The notes under the pieces: generated by a model
The model's input: only the letters and a program-made list of their open reading frames with translations
Databases searched by the model: none
What the model was told of the DNA's origin: nothing
Made by a program: the position numbers and the translations under genes
Shown: positions 1 to 10,000 of the stretch, piece by piece
Layout of the letters: every line of letters starts with the position of its first letter
Position numbering within the stretch: the stretch's first letter is position 1
Assembly (NCBI RefSeq): GCF_001949145.1
Contig: NW_019091446.1
Coordinates: forward strand, 818,925-880,924
Source of the DNA: Acanthaster planci
Lineage: Eukaryota > Echinodermata > Asteroidea > Valvatida > Acanthasteridae
DNA length: 62,000 bases
Reading direction: 5' to 3'

Positions 1-35
1 TAATTACCAGGGTGCACCCCTGACGATTCTTGATG

Positions 36-300
36 CTTGCACTACACCAAACACGCACCCATAGAAAACAGTGCAAAATCGGACAGAAATAGCGCCGCCT
101 GCGCCTGTTGACTCTCGTGAAGAGGTTGGCCTCCGTTTTTTTTTACTGGAAATTCAAGTTTATGGCCAGAAGATCACTTTTTTTTCTTTTTTGAATGTTG
201 TCGCCCGCCTCTATCCAAAATAGGCCAGCAATTTGGGGCTTTTTGTGAAAGAAGTACCCCGAACTGGAAACTATCAGTCCTAAATTCGGGATTTATAATG
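36..300 (+). repeat. Left arm of long inverted repeat
   Basis: This arm is the inverted partner of about 5565-5902. It contains short T-runs at about 136-145 and 178-192. No coding content is seen. Confidence 0.6.
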
Positions 301-634
301 ATGCCTCCTGATTATGGCCTGTCTTATTGTAAAAATCGCGTGAAATTACAAAATATTAATGTGCTCTCGCGCAGAAATACAACTATTTGGTGGAATGCAA
401 AAATCTTAGGTCAGGGAGCTCTATGGTATAACAGAGATCAGGCATCACCAACAACCTTGTTCCTATGGTCCATGGGAAGGTCTTGTTTGGGAAGGTCTTG
501 TACTTTGCTCTGATTGGGCAATCAAAATACCATATTAGCATATTCTCCATATTCATATATGCCGAGACAAATCTTATCGTCAGTTGGAATTCTGAATTTA
601 AAGTGTGTATTTCTAGTTGAAAACCAATATTAGT

Positions 635-707
635 GTTAATTATATATAACGGGTTTGCCCTTACCCAACGTATATTAATAAGGGCAAACCCGTTATATAT
701 AATTAAC
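635..707. repeat. Perfect hairpin, 29-base arms, 15-base loop
   Basis: Bases 635-663 are the exact reverse complement of 679-707, around the loop 664-678. The arms are AT-rich at the outside and contain gggtttgccc near the loop. A 12-base word, aatattagtgtt, occurs on both sides (627-638 and about 738-749), so the hairpin may be a small insertion flanked by a direct repeat. Confidence 0.8.
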
Positions 708-749
708 ATCTCCCCAACGCAAAAAATACATCTTGAAAATATTAGTGTT

Positions 750-1019
750 GCCGGCCTCCCAGCAGACTGGGAACGTCTAGCCCAAGATCGTCAGACATGG
801 CGGGCCTTAGTTCAACAGGGGGCAATCCGGAACAGGTTTCAAGAGGCTTGGGTCGGCAGAAAGGAGGAACGGCGTGCATGCAGGCACGCCCTTGCTGTTG
901 AGACACCTCATGCCGGCGTCGTCTGATAAGACGGCCCGACTACTTACTTGCTTATTTATAGTTTAAAGTTACTTGCAGACGAATTTCATTACAAGTGGCG
1001 AAATAATAAAAAAAAAAAA
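750..1019 (+). mobile_element. 3' tail of a non-LTR retrotransposon (LINE)
   Basis: One open frame ending at the stop at 924-926 reads LPADWERLAQDRQTWRALVQ and then a basic, Arg-rich stretch. The pattern W..LA.DR..WR.LV followed by a charged tail is typical of the extreme C terminus of RTE/Jockey-like LINE polyproteins. An A-rich run at about 1004-1019 fits a LINE 3' end. The reverse transcriptase core is absent, so this is a 5'-truncated dead copy. Confidence 0.6.
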
Positions 1020-1164
1020 CCGAAAGATACAGACTCTATGTCCCCAAGGCGGTTTTCGTCTCGACATCATAGGGTGCGTTCGAATAGCTTACACGTAGTC
1101 GTTTCTACCCTCCTTGGTGGTAGCCAGGACTTGCAATGCGTGCACAGGTAAAGCTCTAGTGGCC

Positions 1165-1270
1165 CGCACCGGCGGGGTTGCCTGCACCGACGACGCTGAC
1201 TGCACCAGCGGGGCCGCCCGCTCCAGTGGGGCTACCTGCACTGGCGGGGTTCCAATCGGTGGGGTTGCGA
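1165..1270. repeat. GC-rich minisatellite (ctgcaccggcggggc-like units)
   Basis: Several imperfect units of about 18-24 bases with the core gcaccggcgggg run in tandem. The same type of array recurs at about 3640-3780 inside the same retrotransposon relic, in the same orientation. Confidence 0.6.
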
Positions 1271-1328
1271 TGCTGCATTGATGATGTTGCCTTACCACCC
1301 GGACTATGTTCTCTGTATGTCGCAAGCT

Positions 1329-1749
1329 CTAGAGGTCCAACTCTGTACCCTTGGAGATGTCCATTCCCACTTCGTGCTCACATTGAGGGAAGCACTTTCG
1401 GGACAGGGAGTCGGCATTGCCGTGAAGGCCACCTGCCTTATGTTTAATAACAAAGTCATAGGTGTTCAACTTCTGCAACCGCGAAGCTAATTGTCCTTGG
1501 GGCTCCCTGATGCCATGCAGCCACTTCAAAGGTCAGTTATCTGTCCTTATACAAATTGGTTCCAAACAGGTAGTGGTTGTACATGTAATTCTGCGCGAAG
1601 TATGTTACTGCCAGCAATTCCCAACGGGTAACACAATAGTTGCGCTCGCTTTTGGTGAGTGATCTGCTCCCATAGGCCAACGCACTCTTTTCCATCCTGT
1701 ACTTGAGATAGTACAGGCCCAATGGCGAATCCGCTCGCATCTGTGTCAA
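1329..1749 (-). pseudogene. RNase H part of gypsy pol, frameshifted
   Basis: Two minus-strand frames together cover this part. One (1749-1537) contains SRSLTKSERNYCVTRWELLA, the usual start of the RNase H region after reverse transcriptase. The other (1529-1329) contains KLNTYDFVIKHKAG and then HGNADSLSRK, the usual end of that region. The two pieces are out of frame with each other, which indicates an inactivating indel. No integrase motif follows toward lower coordinates. Confidence 0.7.
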
Positions 1750-2139
1750 AAATTAATCCGGCGTCCCCAATCGGGTAAGCTAATGTTGGACCAGAAGTTA
1801 CGCAGTGGTTGAGAGTCTCAAATGCTTCTTGGCATTTGCCCGTCCACCTGAACTCCCTCCCCTTCTCGGTCAGCCGATGGAGTTGGGGAGCAGTCCCAGC
1901 AAATCCCTCGATGATTCATCTATAATACGACACAAGGCCGAGGAGACTTCGCACATCGGTGGTTGTCACTGGTTATGGCCAGTCCTGGACGGCTTAAATC
2001 TTCTCCTCCCACAGAGACAACGTCGCCAAGGAACTCCACGTTCTCCTGGAGCAGCTTACACTAATTCGGCTTTAGTTTGAGATTGGCTGCATGAAGCCGT
2101 TCAAGGACTAGACACAGTCTCTGCATGTGTTGCTCGAAG

Positions 2140-2520
2140 GATCTACCAAAGACTATCACATCGTCGAGGCACAGAACTGCCACCCGTCACCCCTCCAGCA
2201 CCCGCTCCATAAGGCGCTCGAATGTTGACGGCGCGTTACATAGTCACAAATTGATAGAAGCCCCCCACGCCCAGTAGAGAAAGCAGTCGTTGGCCTGTCT
2301 TCCTTGGCCCTTGGCTACCTCCATCTGCCAATAGCCGGAGGGTAGGTCAAGCGTCTTAAAGAACTCAGATCCTGAAAGAGAATCCAAACTGTCCTCAATA
2401 CGAGGCAGTGGGTGAGCGTCCCTTATAGTTACGTCGTTCAATTTCTGTAGTCGATATACATTCGGACCGATCTATCTTTTTTCCTCAGAAGCACAATTGG
2501 TGAACACCAAGTGCTCTCTG
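2140..2520 (-). pseudogene. Reverse transcriptase part of gypsy pol, frameshifted
   Basis: On the minus strand, around 2510-2435, a frame reads WCSPIVLLRKKDRSVRMYID, a typical fingers segment. After a frameshift, the frame ending at 2244 contains IRDAHPLPRIEDSL and FFKTLDLPSGYWQMEV, which are strongly characteristic of Ty3/gypsy reverse transcriptases. Near 2178-2143 another frame reads CLDDVIVFGRS, matching the catalytic x-DD motif. The pieces lie in more than one frame, so no intact enzyme is encoded. Confidence 0.8.
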
Positions 2521-3134
2521 CCCACTCGATTACGCCCTTTACAAGCATTCTCGCTGGCTCATGGGAACTGGTCTTGGCCTCTGTCTCGAATTGGCTGCGC
2601 AGCCTCTGTTACAATGCGGTGCTTAGCGATACCGGTCCTCCCTATGTCTCCCTCTCCAGAGGAAAATACGTCACTGTCTTCCCATAATAATGCTGGTAAT
2701 TCAGCCTCTGGCCAGTCTGTTCAAACATGTCCTCCAGGTGTTCTGGGACTTCCAAGGAGGCCTGGGTGACGTTGCTGTCCCCCGTAGCAAGTGGTTATCT
2801 GAACTCCACCTGGCTTTGATTCCCCATAGTCATTACACTGTCCACAGGATCAAGTGTCGCGGTGTCAGTGCCTTCACGCAACAACTTTGGCTCTGACATC
2901 AGGTTCATTAACCTCACCGGGATCACAGCATCGCGTACTCCAACCAGCGCAATTGCTACCAGCAATCCATGGTTCTCCACGGTGTTGTTCCTTTTCTGCA
3001 GTACTCCCCAGGTCGGCATTACCCCGGGGCCATGGTGTACCACCTTACACCCCATAACAACTTCGATCGAGGGTGGCACAAGTACAGTTTCTGTCATCCG
3101 AACACGACATGTTATAGGCTCACATGCAAAGGCT

Positions 3135-3480
3135 TCAATTGGCACAAGGTACCTCCATATTTTGTACACATGCTTCTTCCCAGAGCCTCAAGCACTTGCG
3201 TTCCCGCAAGAAATCTAGCCCAAGGATCACTTGATCACTGACGTCAGCAACCCATATCGTGTGGACTACCTTATATCCCCCAAGCATCTTGGCTTTTTCT
3301 GCCACGCGCAGCTCACTTCCGTCGGCCTGACGAAACGTGCGGTCGGAAGGAGGGAGGGATGGTTTCAGACGTAGTGCTATTCTTTCGTAAAGACAGGAAG
3401 AAATAAAGCTTTCCATTACCCCGGTGTCAAGAAGGAAACTGGTCATCACATCTTCCAATTTCCCACTCACGAACAACCTG
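3135..3480 (-). pseudogene. Aspartic protease part of gypsy pol
   Basis: The minus-strand frame contains FLLDTGVMESFIS, with the catalytic Asp-Thr-Gly triad at about 3428-3420, and then VILGLDFLRE, the second conserved block of retropepsin-type proteases. The open frame is continuous over this part. It sits between the gag zinc-knuckle remnant and the reverse transcriptase, as expected. It is not linked in frame to either neighbour. Confidence 0.65.
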
Positions 3481-3639
3481 GATATCGTGGACTCCGAGGA
3501 TCTTAACCCAGCACCGGAGCCATACGGCGCGTCGATTGCTTTCCAATTGTGAATTTTATAGTGTATCTCTAGGCAAACCAGACTCCAGAGGGGAGTTATG
3601 TGACGCAGGATCCGGCGCCGACTGTGTAGACTCGACCAA

Positions 3640-3780
3640 CGCCGCAACCTGCACCAGCGGGGCGACCTGTTTTGTTGAGGTCGTCGACACGTGTAAGAAT
3701 GCACTCGTAGCAATCCGCACCGGCGGGGCTGCCTGCAACCGCGGGGCTGCCGGCACCGGCGGGACTGCCTACTTTATGGA
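3640..3780. repeat. GC-rich minisatellite inside the gag-pro linker
   Basis: Imperfect tandem units with the core gcaccggcggggc are visible, for example around 3648-3665, 3716-3730 and 3750-3768. In one minus-strand frame they would encode an Ala/Gly/Pro-rich linker between the zinc knuckle and the protease. They are related to the array at 1165-1270. Confidence 0.6.
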
Positions 3781-3959
3781 AGCTGCCGACGCCAATAAGG
3801 TTGCACTCACCAGCAATTATACTTTCTCCGGTGGGGCAATCCACTTATGTGGAGCCTCCAGCGACACTACGTTGTTATGGAGCCCGGGTACCTTCGGCTG
3901 GGCTTTGGCTCCCAAGCCTAGCCCCTCCTAGTTTAACGGCGGTGGTTTCTTCACGGCCT

Positions 3960-5027
3960 GGGGACAGTCTGCTCGAAAGTGTTCAAGGCTCCCACAAACC
4001 CAGGATCCCGGTTTCCAGTCTTTAGTGTCGGCCCTCCTCTACTTTTCGAGTTTTGCCATCACATTCTGCAGCAGTTGGGTGAGTTCGGCCGTTTTAGTAC
4101 GGGTTTCAGCTTCATGTTGTCTGTCCTCCGTCTTGACGGCTCGTGACCGACCCACCTTTTTTGGCTTTCAGCCAAGCCTCAGCTTCTGTTACAACTTTTA
4201 CGGTGTCGTCCAGAGTTTTTGGCTTGCCCTGGAACAAAGCCTGCTTTAAGTCGTAGTCATCCAGAGCGTTGTGAATTGCTCGATGGCAAACTCTTCCTGG
4301 AACGCTGGTCCACTGTCTGTGTAGTAAGCTCACTTGACAAGCTTCCTGACTGCTTGTCCAAGCTCTGCAACGGTTTCGTCAATTCGTCTCTTCCTGGTTG
4401 AAAGCTCGGCTCGGTGTCTCACCCGCTGTCGTTCTGACCCAAAGCGTCGTGTCAGCATCTCTATCAGTTCCTTGTAGTTTGATTGTAGCTCCTCACAAAG
4501 AGAGCAAACAAACTCCAGAGCCGACCCTTTTAGAGCAACGTAATAATCAGCCATTTCTTGCTCTGTACACTTGTTGATTTTAGCTACCCCCTCAAAGTGC
4601 ACCAAGTATTTTTCAAGGCAACTCGAACCATCGAACTCTCGGGTTTTCATCCGCATTGGAGCTACGGTGATGGCCGTCCCACTACTCGAGGCGCACCTGT
4701 TCCCGCTGGCAACAGGGGAACCACCGTCAGCAGCCCCACGGCTACGGCCGGCGTCGAGCATGGTCTGCGGTCTGCCCCCGAAGTCGCTACGGGATCATGA
4801 AGGTACCGAGTGTCATGGGACTTACCCACAGTCTTCGTGGTGCTCGAAAATTCTCCAAGTTCCCTCTCGAGTTCTTCTCTCAGATTGGTTAAGATTTGTC
4901 TAGGGCCACTTTCCCAAGGTGTACTATGTTCTTGTAGGCTCGTCACCCCCTTTTCTAATTCTAACAACGATCTTCCGATCTCGTCTAGGGCCGTTTGAAT
5001 GTCTGCAAACGAATTGTAGGTTGCCAT
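3960..5027 (-). pseudogene. gag of the gypsy element, frameshifted
   Basis: A methionine at 5027 opens a frame reading MATYNSFADIQTALDEIG with heptad-like Leu/Glu content, probably a short coiled coil. After a frameshift, the frame 4761-4330 contains MKTREFDGSSCLEKYLVHFE and LKGSALEFVCSL, typical of gypsy capsid. A third frame (about 4300-4140) continues with KPKTLDDTVKVVTEAEAWL. Near 4013-3968 a stretch reads WVCGSLEHFRADCP, a CCHC zinc knuckle in which the first Cys is replaced by Ser. Confidence 0.7.
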
Positions 5028-5076
5028 CTTTATCGTTGTCCTTGGAAAAATCAAAATGCGGCTGCTGCCACCATTT

Positions 5077-5490
5077 GTAGCGTGATCTCTGGCGGGTTCT
5101 CTCACTTGTCGCCAAACGCGAAACAAACGGGACAACTTAACTCTTAACAGCTTAACTTTCAGCTTTTATTCCGTTAAAACAGAAACTCGTCCAGCTAGAC
5201 ATACTTGCTCCAACGACACTCCAAAACAGGACTAAAACACACTGGTCTTAACGCAAGTACACTCTTTTGTTCAATGGTATACGCACTGTATACAAAGTAA
5301 TACATTGTTTGGCAAACTTCTCCAACTATTTCCTCGGGCGCGCCACTGTGTGTACGCGCCAAGTATTTCCGGAGCTGCTATCCTAGGAGTTCAAGAGCCC
5401 ATGAGGCTCCGGCGACGGGCAACGGGGCTCAAGTGCGTTCGCTACACTACCTACCCGGCTGGGAAGCGAATTTTTTTTCCCCGTAGATAG
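5077..5490 (-). repeat. Probable 5' LTR and primer-binding region of the gypsy element
   Basis: On the minus strand this region precedes gag. It contains an AATAAA-type signal (tttatt on the plus strand near 5165) and ends in ...GCTACA close to 5077. Immediately downstream on the minus strand is tggtggcagcagcc, which resembles the region after the LTR of the separate element at 31036 (tggtggcagcggtggg) and may be the primer-binding site. The outer end is uncertain because no second LTR was found. Confidence 0.45.
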
Positions 5491-5564
5491 TGAGTCTAAG
5501 TACATTCATGAGGCGTACTGCTGGGCTATACTGATGCTGATAAGACATGCTATAGTCAGTAGGG

Positions 5565-5902
5565 ATCAGATAAATATTTCTATGAATCCCGAATTTGGGA
5601 CTCACCAAAAAAAAATCAAATTGCGGGCCTATTTTGGATAGAGGTGGGCGGTTACATTCAGAAATTAGCGCAAAGTCTTACTGCCATTTGGGGGTTATCT
5701 TCGGGGAAAGGCGAATAATTTTTTTTCGTGGCTAACCCCATGAAATTGAAACGGAAAGTGACTTTCTCACCATGATCTTGAATTTCCAGTGAAAAAACGG
5801 AGGCCAACCTCTTCTCTAGAGTCAACAGGCGGCGCTGTTCCGGTCCGATTTTGTACTGTTTTCTATGGGCACGTATTAATTTTGGTGTAGTGCAACCGTG
5901 TG
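5565..5902 (-). repeat. Right arm of long inverted repeat
   Basis: This is the inverted partner of about 36-300, with about 90 additional bases around 5660-5760. Confidence 0.6.
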
Positions 5903-6097
5903 CTGGGTCGCCAGTCATTGGCAATCAGTTGAGCAGAGTCCTCATGAATAATTCATGTTTTGACTCACCCACCTACGGAAAAATTTCTTGGCCAGCTAGC
6001 TCACACTTCTTGCCACCAAGGCCATTTGCATCCAAAGTATGAATTATTAGTGAAGAGGTCTATTTGAGTGTGTGAGGCACGCTCGGAACTTTCCATT

Positions 6098-6633
6098 AAA
6101 GCCTGGTTTCCATAATCTTTGCAACGCAGACGGTCCGCAAGACGTCAAGACGCAGACAGTCGCGGACACGGAAGAGACTCAGTGCGACGTCATTCCACCC
6201 AAAAAATTAAACAAAATAGTGCCCGAAACTCGGAAAAAATTCGCAAAAAATGCCTTTTTTAGGTGGGACTGTTTCCTCTTTAAGCCAAACTGACACTCTA
6301 GTTTGATGTAATTTGTTAATGATCAGCTATTTTATTGACGACTGGGGCTGCATGTGCTAGCAATAAGGAGATATTGATAAAATGAGTGGAAGGCATACTA
6401 AGAGCGAGAAACATTGCTGTACGTCGTCATGCCAGCGTGCGTGTTTCGACTCAACGCAGACAGTCGGCAAAGTTGAATCATTGAACCAGGCTCAACTTTG
6501 CCGATCCGTCTGGGGCTGGTTTGTGTTATCGGCGACACTTCCGTTTGACATGTTTCCATTTGTCAGCGTTGCAGTTTGCGTCTTGATTGCATTGCTGTCT
6601 GCGTTTCTTACGGCGATATGGAACCCAGGCTTA
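6098..6633. mobile_element. Putative inverted-repeat element (MITE-like)
   Basis: The left end reads aaagcctggtttccata. The reverse complement of the right end (about 6633-6612) reads aagcctgggttccatatcgc. Both ends continue inward into related acgcagaca-type words, and an internal inverted pair with ggcaaagttga lies near 6466-6510. No transposase frame is seen. It lies just upstream of the FKBP12 gene. Confidence 0.5.
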
Positions 6634-6976
6634 AGCCCGCCAGATTCTAGGTTGCCTCTTGTGAATATAGCGCCCTCGGCTGTGCTCGCCATTGTCAGCC
6701 CCTGCGTCGCCGGGCCGGCGGCGCACCAGCCTAAACAGTAAAACCAGTCTTGGGGCAAGACTAACGGAAAGGCGCCTTTTCTGTCAGAGCTGCGCAAGTC
6801 TAAATTTGTGTGCGCAATTACATGCAGGTAGCAAGTGCAAGTCACAACTTGCGCACAACCGAGTTTGCGCGCAACAGCTACACGGTGGGGTAGGGCCTAC
6901 ATCGTTCAGCTACAGGCGGTAGTGTTGTGTGAGGCGACTCTAAAGGTCCCCTGGAATTTATAATCACGGTTTTAAA

Positions 6977-7013
6977 ATGGGCGTTACGAGAGAAGTCATT
7001 ACTGAAGGAAAGG
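6977..7013 (+). CDS. FKBP1A: FKBP12 exon 1 (coding part)
   Basis: The exon encodes [12 protein letters not shown] plus the first base of a Gly codon and ends at a gtaaga donor. The sequence upstream (about 6660-6976) is locally CG-rich and probably holds the promoter and 5' UTR; no TATA box is obvious. Confidence 0.88.
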
Positions 7014-10000
7014 GTAAGATTTTGTGACAAGTTCAGATCGTTGTCGTTAACGTCAGATGGTTTAAAAGCCAAATGGGTCAACACTTCCAAAACGACGAAT
7101 TACACTGTTCTCGGTACTGCGGTCATGGCGGTAGCAAGGCCTAGTACTAGTAGACTGGCCCCCAGTCTGGGGCTAGGCCTAATTCGTCGCACCCGGGTAA
7201 ACTCGTGCCCAAAAGGTTTTCACAAACCTTGAGGATAGCCATGAACAAGTCACCTAAACACAGTTTTGGCTATTCTATTATGCCAGTTATTCTGCCATCA
7301 CAAATATTTCTCAGTACTATGGACATCAGACCCCACAGTTCTGGGGGTAATTTGTCAGCTCGATCATGCCACCCTGTACAACCTCCTAACTGGGTAGAGC
7401 TTTAGATCAAACCATGGAGGTCAAACTGTCACACTCTTCCATTTTCACTTCCTACCCTGATGGCAATCACACCGTTTGTGTTGTTCCGCATTTGGTTTTA
7501 AGGGTGTGCATGGAGTGCCCTTACAGAGGACATGTTTTGTTATTTAGATTTAGATAACAATGAAGTACTTCAGTGTCTACGCAAGCATATCACACAAAAC
7601 AAAGACCGCGCTCCACGTAGGCCCTCTATTGCATGACCATCCTTGCTGAGTGACTTGTAAGCTGACACCCTCAGGACGCGCAACACGCACTGCACTGGGT
7701 AACTCTGACAGATTACAATACTTAAGACAGGCACGTAAGGAAGATGATTCTACCAGGGGGCCAGAAAATGAAATCTCTTTGTTGGGAGTCCAATGCATGT
7801 GATTGTGAGTGCATAGCGCAAAACCTGTACGTTGTGGGGTTGGCAAATTTGTGTAAGGTTTTGTACTCTGTAGTGCATGATAGTCTTACACTGCACATGA
7901 AGGTGGTGTTTTGTAAACTCGTAACTGGAGAAGAGTCTCACAAAAGCATTAAACATAACAAAATCAAGAGCCCAAATTTTGCCAAAGGGAATGGTGGTCA
8001 CCTGAAAATAAGTATTGGAAAGTCTAAACACTCATAAGTGGAGTTTTCCTTTCAAGAAAAGAAAAAATTCTTTGATTTTTGTGCACAAACCAGCTGCAAT
8101 GTTAAAGCTTTGCCTTAGATGACATCACAAACTTGATGACATGGACAAGCTTTAAATCTTTAATTTAAAATAGTATGGGGATATGTTCCAGTAAAACTTT
8201 TATGTACTTGAGGAAAGCCCCCAAAATGAGTGGTCATAGTGAACAAAATCTTACTTGGCCTCAACTATTAAAACATTCAAATAGAGAAGTTTGTTGATAT
8301 TTCAATTTTTGGCTAAGAAGTGATAGTTCTATCCCTTCAGAGACGTTCTCTCTTATAGATTGATTTTGGGAATAAACTTTGGGTGATTTTGAGAAAACAC
8401 ATGTTTATTTGAGGGTGTGTCATTGGTGGGTTTATTTCTATGTGGAGACTGTAGAGGAACCTCAGGAGGGTAGAAATATTGGAAGAAATTTTAAAAATGT
8501 AGACAAGGGGACCAGCTGCTTCCAAATCTGTTGTCTAGAGTTAGGTCTTTGGCTTTTCTGCATGGGAAATACATGGAGTCACCGAGAAAATAGACCTAGC
8601 CGTGAGTGGAGCCTGTTTCGGACATCGACACGGCCTGTGATGTGGCTCACTTGCGTACTGCACGAAATGGGACTGGGGAAGGACAGGAATCGCAAGATCC
8701 TGATTGAAAGTGAATATTAAAATGTCCATTTTCCAATGTGATCTAAGTAAAATCATCACACACTGCTACAAATACTTTCCACTCTAAAACTTCCCCTCTG
8801 AGACTGCAAAGTAATTGTTTTTTTAAATGATGCAGTCTGTCTCAGGGAATTTTGCGCTGCTTGGACTGTGAAGAACACTTGATGAGCAACATGTAGGTGC
8901 CAGCTGGTCCTTAGTTTAAATATTCATTACTAACTTAAAATCTGCCAAATGTTCCCTATTAAGTCAAATTGGGAAGACACACCTTATAAATATGCATTTT
9001 CAATGACATTGCCATCGAAATTAATGCATGCGTGTCAAACTAGATTTCACCTACAGTGTCATTGGAACAGCAGTGTCTCTCAATCACTGACAACAGCATG
9101 ACAGCTTGACCAATCGCAATACGGCTCCTATCTTCTCCTTGTATTTTTTCCTGTCACCTGCAAATGAAAGCTGTGCTGTGATTGGTCGTTAGTATAGAAG
9201 CAAATGTCGGGGGTCTAATTTTGTTTCTTTTATTTCAAGCTTATTTGTTATGTTCAGTAAAAGTGTACAGCAAATTCAGGAGCCAAGGGCGATGTTCGGT
9301 ATACCTAAAAGGTTTGGTATAGCGATGCTCGTTATAACGGCATTCCACTGTGTTTAGGTGTTGTCAGTTAGGAGCTGCTGTTGTCTGCAGCGTGCTTGGC
9401 TGTAACTTGCTTGACAGATGAAAATCTTGTACATGTACATTAATGGTGGTCTGCTATGTTATTATTTCTTTCTTATGTTTGACATCACAGGGGAAACATA
9501 TCCCAAGACGGGACAGACAGTGATCGTACATTATACAGGTGAGTATTCCTAGTCCCAGTATTGCATATCAGATCAGCAGGATGCATGCGCTTTTTAACCT
9601 AATCTTTCTGTGAGCTGGGTTTAATTGCCATTTAAACATAGAGCAAGGACCATCAAGTGTGATCAAAAACCTGAAACCAAAGTGTTTGCTGAGGAAAAGT
9701 TCCCTGGTTCCCAAGCAAGTACGGGTGTTTCACTACAGTGCGCCTCCAAGAAAAAAATCAAACACTGCAACATTCAAAGTTTCGTTCTAAGAAACCAAAA
9801 GCCAGGGGCAATATATACAATTCACAAAAGTGCGCCTCCAAGAGTTTGCAATGCATTGACCAATCACAGTACGCGAAATTTTTTTGACCAAATGCTTGTC
9901 AGAAAAGGGTCAACAGGTTTCGCAACTTGTGATTGGTATACGCATTGTAAACTCTTGGAGGTGCACTATTGTGAATCGCAGGTATTGCCCCTTGCTTTTA

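Larger units (their letters stand above)
1020..5490 (-). mobile_element. Ty3/gypsy-type LTR retrotransposon relic
   Basis: Read on the minus strand the order is LTR-like region (about 5490-5077), gag (5027 to about 4110), a zinc-knuckle remnant, aspartic protease (about 3480-3140), reverse transcriptase (about 2520-2140) and RNase H (about 1750-1330). This gag-PR-RT-RH order is that of Ty3/gypsy elements. Each domain falls in a different or broken frame, so the copy is dead. No integrase and no second LTR are visible at the left end, so the element looks truncated there or cut by a later insertion. The boundaries are approximate. Confidence 0.75.
36..5902. mobile_element. Composite nested element bounded by long inverted repeats
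   Basis: The left arm (about 36-300) and the reverse complement of the right arm (about 5565-5902) share long stretches: the segment around catagaaaacagt, the segment around gaggttggcctccgtttttt, the ctctatccaaaataggcc segment and the aattcgggat segment. The right arm holds roughly 90 extra bases in its middle. Between the arms lie a LINE tail, a hairpin and a Ty3/gypsy relic. The simplest reading is an old inverted-repeat transposon, or a pair of inverted copies, later used as a landing site by retroelements. The arms are diverged and no transposase reading frame is visible. Confidence 0.6.
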
